From positions 1 through 64,000 of the forward strand of contig JAXCGZ010013550.1 of assembly GCA_037179515.1 (NCBI GenBank): a stretch of DNA of 64,000 bases. The letters run 5' to 3'. The notes below the pieces were generated by a model. It was not told where the DNA came from. It did no database searches and saw nothing but the letters and a program-made list of their open reading frames with translations. Origin of the DNA: Halocaridina rubra. Its lineage: Eukaryota; Arthropoda; Malacostraca; Decapoda; Atyidae. Positions 59,696 to 64,000 of the stretch are shown one piece after another. How positions within the stretch are numbered: position 1 is the stretch's first letter; every line of letters starts with the position of its first letter. Position numbers and translations under genes: made by a program.

Positions 59696-61633
59696 GTAAT
59701 CCCTCGGTCTGTCGCGATTCACCTCTCGCGAATTCACTGCATAACGATGTTTTTTGTCAATTTTTTTTCTGGGTATATGCGAAAATATTAAAATATTAAA
59801 AAAATAAAAATTTTCAGTATTTTCATTTTTTTATTGAAAAAGATAATTTCATTATTTTATTGATAAAAAAAATTTATTTCCTAGCCTACAAATAATAAAA
59901 CAGTAAGAAATAGTAAAAAAACATAAATTTGAACATGTAACTCTGCACCATAGAAAGTACGATACCGGTATCAGCGTTTCGGAAAACACAAAGGGTCGCA
60001 TGTACGTGAGCTAGCATATATTAAAATTTCCAGTAGTTTCATGATTTTATTGATAAAAAAACATATTTCTTAGCCTAAGAATAATAAAACAGTAAAAAAT
60101 AGTAAAAAACATAAATACTAACAGTATTGCACCATGTAAAACACGATACCGGTATCAGCGTTTTGGAAAACGAAAAGGGTCGCACCTACTTGAGCTAGTA
60201 CATATTGAAATTTTCATTATTTTATTGATAAAACAAGTATTTCCTAGCCTTAGAGTAATAAAACAGTAAAAAATAGTAAAAACATAAATTTAGATATATA
60301 ACTCACAGTATTGCATCATGTGAAATAGTGTCCGATAGCGTACAATGTATTGGCATTTTGGAAAACGCAAAGGCTTGCACCAAAGTGAGATAGTTCATAA
60401 AATGCTATTGGATGAAAGGGTGGGAGATGACGAATCACAGAATTGTTTTTCTGTATGTTCTGTATCATGAGGTCTGATTGGCTTTTTCATTGAAGTTTGG
60501 TTCTCCCACCATCTTCCATTGTCTCGCCTCACTCGTTCAGTCTAACTCATGTGTGCGCCGTTCACGTTGTGCTTATTAATACGTTTTGCTTGTGATTTTT
60601 TTACTCTCGTATTTCAACCTCTGCAATGCCTCCCAAGCATCCTTCATCTTCTAAGGCTTCTGGTAGTGAGCCTAAGCGGCAAAGGAAGATGTTAACCATA
60701 ACAGATAAGGTGAAACTGTTAGATATGCTGAAAGAAGGAAAAAGGTTTACGGATGTCGGCCGCTATTTCGGCCTCAATAAATCTACTGTTCACTACATCA
60801 AAAAGGATGAGGCAAATATCAGGAAAACAGCGACTATTTCCTTTAATAAATCAGCGAAGAGGGTCGTAACATCCCGCAATAAGATAATAGTTCGGATGGA
60901 ATCTGCTTTGGCCCTGTGGATTGCTGATTGCAAAAAGAAAAACATCAGCATAGACAGCATTATCATACAAACAAAGGCGAAGAAGCTGTACGAGACATTC
61001 GCTACAAACGAACCTGACGATGGCAGTGGTGACCGTGGAGAGGAGGAGGGGAGAGAAGAAAATATTGACGATCCACAACCTTCTGTAATCTTCTCGACGA
61101 TGCCATGATTCCTTACCAGGCCATTTTCCAACAAAAGAAGAAACAGCAACAGTAACATCCCCATTACCATGTTCTTCGCCCTCAAAAAGCAGCCGTATGG
61201 CTGCGGAATAATTTCCTCTGGAGTGTACAAACGTCATTACCACCTCATTCACGGTAAGTTTGCCTATCACGTACATATAAATTTACGTTGCATGCTGTTA
61301 TTTATAAAGTAAAGGGTGGTTTTTTAACAGTGCAGGGAGGGTTTATACAGTAAATGTAAAATGATTGTAAAATGCCTATGTACATGAGTATGTCATGTCA
61401 TTACCACCTCATTCACAGTAAGTTTATCTATCACTTTCATATAAATTTACGCTTGCATGCTGTTATTTATGAAGTAATGGGTGGTTTGTTAACAGTACAG
61501 TGAGGGTTTATACAGTAAACGTAAAAATAAATGTAAAATACCTATGTACATATAGGGTGATCCTACTTCGTGAAAATTCACCTATCGCGATGAGTCCCGG
61601 AACCTAACCCTCGCGATAAACGAGGGATCACTG
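59694..61633 (+). mobile_element. Tigger family 1, internal-deletion copy F
   Basis: The left end cagtaatccctcggtctgtc and the right end (complement of cgataaacgagggatcactg) are inverted repeats. The right flank is TA; the left flank reads CA. Orientation is opposite to copies A, B, C and E. Subterminal repeats with perfect gataccggtatc palindromes lie at 59961 and 60145. The transposase is shortened by an internal deletion. Array units of the other type follow at 61260-61560. Confidence 0.88.
60626..61108 (+). pseudogene. Tigger transposase, copy F (internal deletion)
   Basis: The frame starts at the family initiator (MPPKHPSSSKASGSEPKRQR) and is intact through the helix-turn-helix (GRYFGLNKSTVHYIKKDEAN) and the first part of the CENP-B/Tc5 domain to NIDDPQP (residue about 152). 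There it is joined, out of frame, to the last codons of the transposase, which are visible as FCNFLDDAMIPYQAIFQQKK in another phase at 61084-61140. All three catalytic Asp are deleted. The remaining 160-residue product would keep only the DNA-binding part. Confidence 0.9.
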
Positions 61634-61700
61634 TATATCGCGGGGGTTCGGTTCCAGGACCGGCCGCGATAGGTGAATATCCGCGAAGTAGGAACACCTT
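61634..61700. mobile_element. Second Tigger terminus fragment
   Basis: The stretch tatcgcgggggttcggttcc, then cgcgataggtgaatatccgc and aagtaggaacacc resemble the subterminal part of a Tigger family 1 end. It directly follows copy F and then gives way to A-rich and (AT)n DNA. It is a fragment without a partner end. Confidence 0.5.
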
Positions 61701-61714
61701 AAAAAAAAGAAGAA

Positions 61715-61716
<2 letters not shown>

Positions 61717-61797
<81 letters not shown>
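61717..61797. repeat. (AT)n microsatellite, about 80 bp
   Basis: Pure alternating AT next to A-rich and T-rich runs. Confidence 0.97.
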
Positions 61798-61802
<5 letters not shown>

Positions 61803-61839
61803 TTTTTATTTCTTTATTTTTTTTAATTTTTTTTTTTAA

Positions 61840-62045
61840 GATGATTATGACACCAGGATGGCCCAAAAATTATAAAATAAAACAGTCTTTATCAGGCTGT
61901 AAAGAGAAACAGAGATGGAGAGTGTAATGACCTGTCAGATGTGAAGGGATTATAAAAGATGTGTAATGAATATCCAGCTCTCTGCAGTGTTTTAATATAC
62001 CTCTGCCTTACTTTCATGATGTCTATTCCAAAACGTCTCCTTAGA

Positions 62046-62106
<61 letters not shown>

Positions 62107-62141
62107 AATAATTTTCCTTTGATGATACTTGTGGAGATTAC

Positions 62142-62196
<55 letters not shown>

Positions 62197-62311
62197 ATTA
62201 TTATTATTATTATTATTGTTAATATCATTATTAAATACGAATTTGTAAATAAACCATTATTTTTACAATAAATAATGTAGTTTTGGTTGAATGAACAAGA
62301 GTTAATTAAAG

Positions 62312-62370
<59 letters not shown>
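61840..62370 (-). mobile_element. Microsatellite-bearing short retroelement, copy 3 (inverted)
   Basis: It has the reverse order of 41171-41692: tail gacaccaggatggccc, ggattataaaagatgtgtaa, (TTA)n at 62044-62103, aataattttcctttgatgat, (TTA)n at 62142-62218, gtagttttggttgaatgaac and (CT)n at 62311-62366. Similarity extends over all non-repeat links. Confidence 0.7.
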
Positions 62371-62371
<1 letters not shown>

Positions 62372-62514
62372 TTTCTTTTCTACCCAACCCCCCACACTCT
62401 CTCTGTCCCAGTGAAATAGGGAGGGGCACTGTACACAGTTATTAAAGTAAATTAACCAACAGATGTACAAACAGTGATGAGCCCTTAATAGTAATAATAA
62501 TAATTGTGGAGGAT

Positions 62515-63514
62515 TTCCTGTGTGTTATTTACCCTTCGATCTTATAACCCCCTAAATTCGGAAATCCTGACACGGCTTCAGTAGAGGCCTACCACGATCT
62601 CAAAATTAAATCCTCTACCAATAAAATATAATTAATATTACATGCATAAACATACATGCAAATATTTTATATGGGGGTTTATGAACTGCTGATATGTGAA
62701 TATTTAAATAAACTCTCCTCACCTTAAATTCAAACTTCCTCATACGGAATAATACATTTTCTAACATACATTCTACCTACGAGTGTTCAATTAAAGGAGC
62801 TCATTCTGTCCCTCACACGTAGTTATAAATATTGTTAGAAATACAATGAATCTGTACTCATCTGTCCGGACAACCCTGATGTCGTCAGCAATCACGGGAC
62901 TCCGAATCAAAAACGTATCTTCTGATCCACAGATCTCTATCACGTTCTTCTACTTGAGTGTCTCATAATGCCCCACGAGAACAACAAAAATTTAACTTAT
63001 AAGTACTGTCAATGAACACAGTAAACATGAGTGTCTCGTATCATCTCACGAGTACCACTAAGAATAAACTTATAAGTACTGTCAACAAACACAGTATAAA
63101 TGAGTGCCTCGTAGCATCTCACGACGGCAACTAACTTTATAAGAAAGTCCCACAAACTCCTCTAGTTTGTCGGGGTCCTTGGTACTAGGACTAAGTTGAC
63201 TTATGACTTGCTTACAACAGTTCTTTGTTCAACGAGGCGATGCAATAAGCGTTATCAAGGAGGTGAAGGGTTAATGGCTAAAATCCATTAGTGACCTACA
63301 TTCCTTTCTCCAAGTCTTCTACAGCCAGCCTCCATTATAAACTACACATTATACATACGAATATACGTGTATACGTGATAGAAATTAATAGCTATACATA
63401 CTAAGTGTAAAAGTATATATTCATGCACTTACGTTACAATAAACGAAACTATATGCAAAATAACACTTACATAATGTACGTAGAAATAAACTGTCTTGAA
63501 ATATATTCAAGACA
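62515..63514 (-). mobile_element. Probable LTR of the BEL/Pao element
   Basis: The 1000-bp block starts tgtggaggatttcc and ends tattcaagaca on the plus strand, so it has TG...CA ends. Just right of it is a purine-rich tract on the minus strand (ttttttggaggggcccagg, 63516-63534), as expected for the polypurine tract before a 3' LTR. A second LTR is outside the window, so the call cannot be confirmed by pairing. Confidence 0.5.
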
Positions 63515-63562
63515 TCCTGGGCCCCTCCAAAAAAGAAAAAATGGGGGGTCTCCCCATCAGTA

Positions 63563-64000
63563 CTACAACTTATCATCAATGATTATACGTGCCCACAATT
63601 CTTTAACCCTTTGGGCAGCTTGACGTTCAGATCTTTCATAATTTGATGATTCCTCTTCGTATACTTCTGACAACAGATATTCCCAAGAGAGCTTTTCAGA
63701 CCAAGCTCTCTGAATAAGAATTTTTCCTCTTCTTAGTAAGGGTGATATTAGACCTAAGGGGTCCAAAAATATACCCACCAGTGACAGAAGTTTATGTTTG
63801 GTCAACACATCTTCTCTAGCCTTCAGACCTTCCAAAGACAACTTGTCTGTATTAACATTCCATATTAAACTAAAGATCATCATCTTTAGGAGATCTAGAA
63901 TTTTCAGAAAGGCGCTGATCCAGTACCCTTTGAAGTCTTGCATTGTTGGAATTCAATGCTTGCAGTGATATTTTGGCCTTTTCCCACTCTACATCTGCAG
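63563..64000 (-). pseudogene. BEL/Pao-type pol remnant, cut by window edge
   Basis: A minus-strand frame of 126 codons (63563-63943) shows the segment just after the reverse transcriptase of BEL/Pao LTR retrotransposons: a short strand motif ending in Trp-Asn, a Leu-rich turn with a Phe-Leu-Asp-Pro-Leu-Gly signature, and a Trp-Ser-Glu-Lys helix. Protein-like sequence continues to the right edge in another frame. RNase H and integrase, which should follow, are missing; the frame ends close to the polypurine tract instead. It is therefore an internally deleted copy. Confidence 0.75.

Overview
The window is nuclear DNA from an animal, most likely an arthropod and plausibly a decapod crustacean. 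That assignment is an inference from three things: coding exons closely similar to arthropod/vertebrate HERC1, very long (AT)n, (GA)n and (AAT)n microsatellites, and the mix of Tigger/pogo, RTE, jockey/CR1-like and BEL/Pao elements. It is not a microbial sequence; there are no operons or prokaryotic signals.

One host gene is recognisable. Sixteen plus-strand exons between 346 and 49475 encode about 870 residues of a HERC1-type giant E3 ubiquitin ligase, including its whole first RCC1-like seven-bladed propeller (exons 5-11, 8372-38172) and part of the helical region after it. Fifteen exons join in frame with matching splice phases; the sixteenth is more tentative. The gene enters from upstream (no start codon here) and its 3' part (SPRY, WD40, second RCC1 domain, HECT) lies beyond the window. 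Intron 9 is about 20 kb and the sequence after exon 16 is at least 14.5 kb; both are packed with transposons.

Region by region: 1-15000 holds exons 1-9, a small MITE, a degenerate jockey-like LINE (2865-4515), two Tigger-related elements (6113-7755, 10392-11237) and a decayed transposase relic. 15000-35300 is the giant intron: MITE copies, a short Tigger, a full-length Tigger (25057-29227) that landed inside a decayed CR1-like LINE, a GC-rich insert, and (AT)n tracts. 35300-49500 holds exons 10-16 with a nearly intact RTE reverse transcriptase just after exon 11, a LINE 3' end with clear target-site duplications, a near-perfect 99-bp inverted repeat, and two short Tiggers embedded in about 1 kb of (AT)n. 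49500-64000 is transposon territory: a tandem-repeat element, a Tigger (52217-59601) split by a nearly full-length LINE, a third Tigger deletion derivative in opposite orientation (59694-61633), an inverted copy of a microsatellite-rich short element, and a BEL/Pao remnant with a probable 1-kb LTR running off the right edge.

The most notable pattern is the single Tigger family represented six times (21029, 25057, 41794, 43141, 52217, 59694). It carries different tandem arrays at its two ends, one with a recurring 12-bp palindrome, shows a series of internal deletions, and repeatedly abuts TA-rich microsatellites. I found no candidate for a new multi-gene system; the interest lies in transposon structure and nesting within one host gene.
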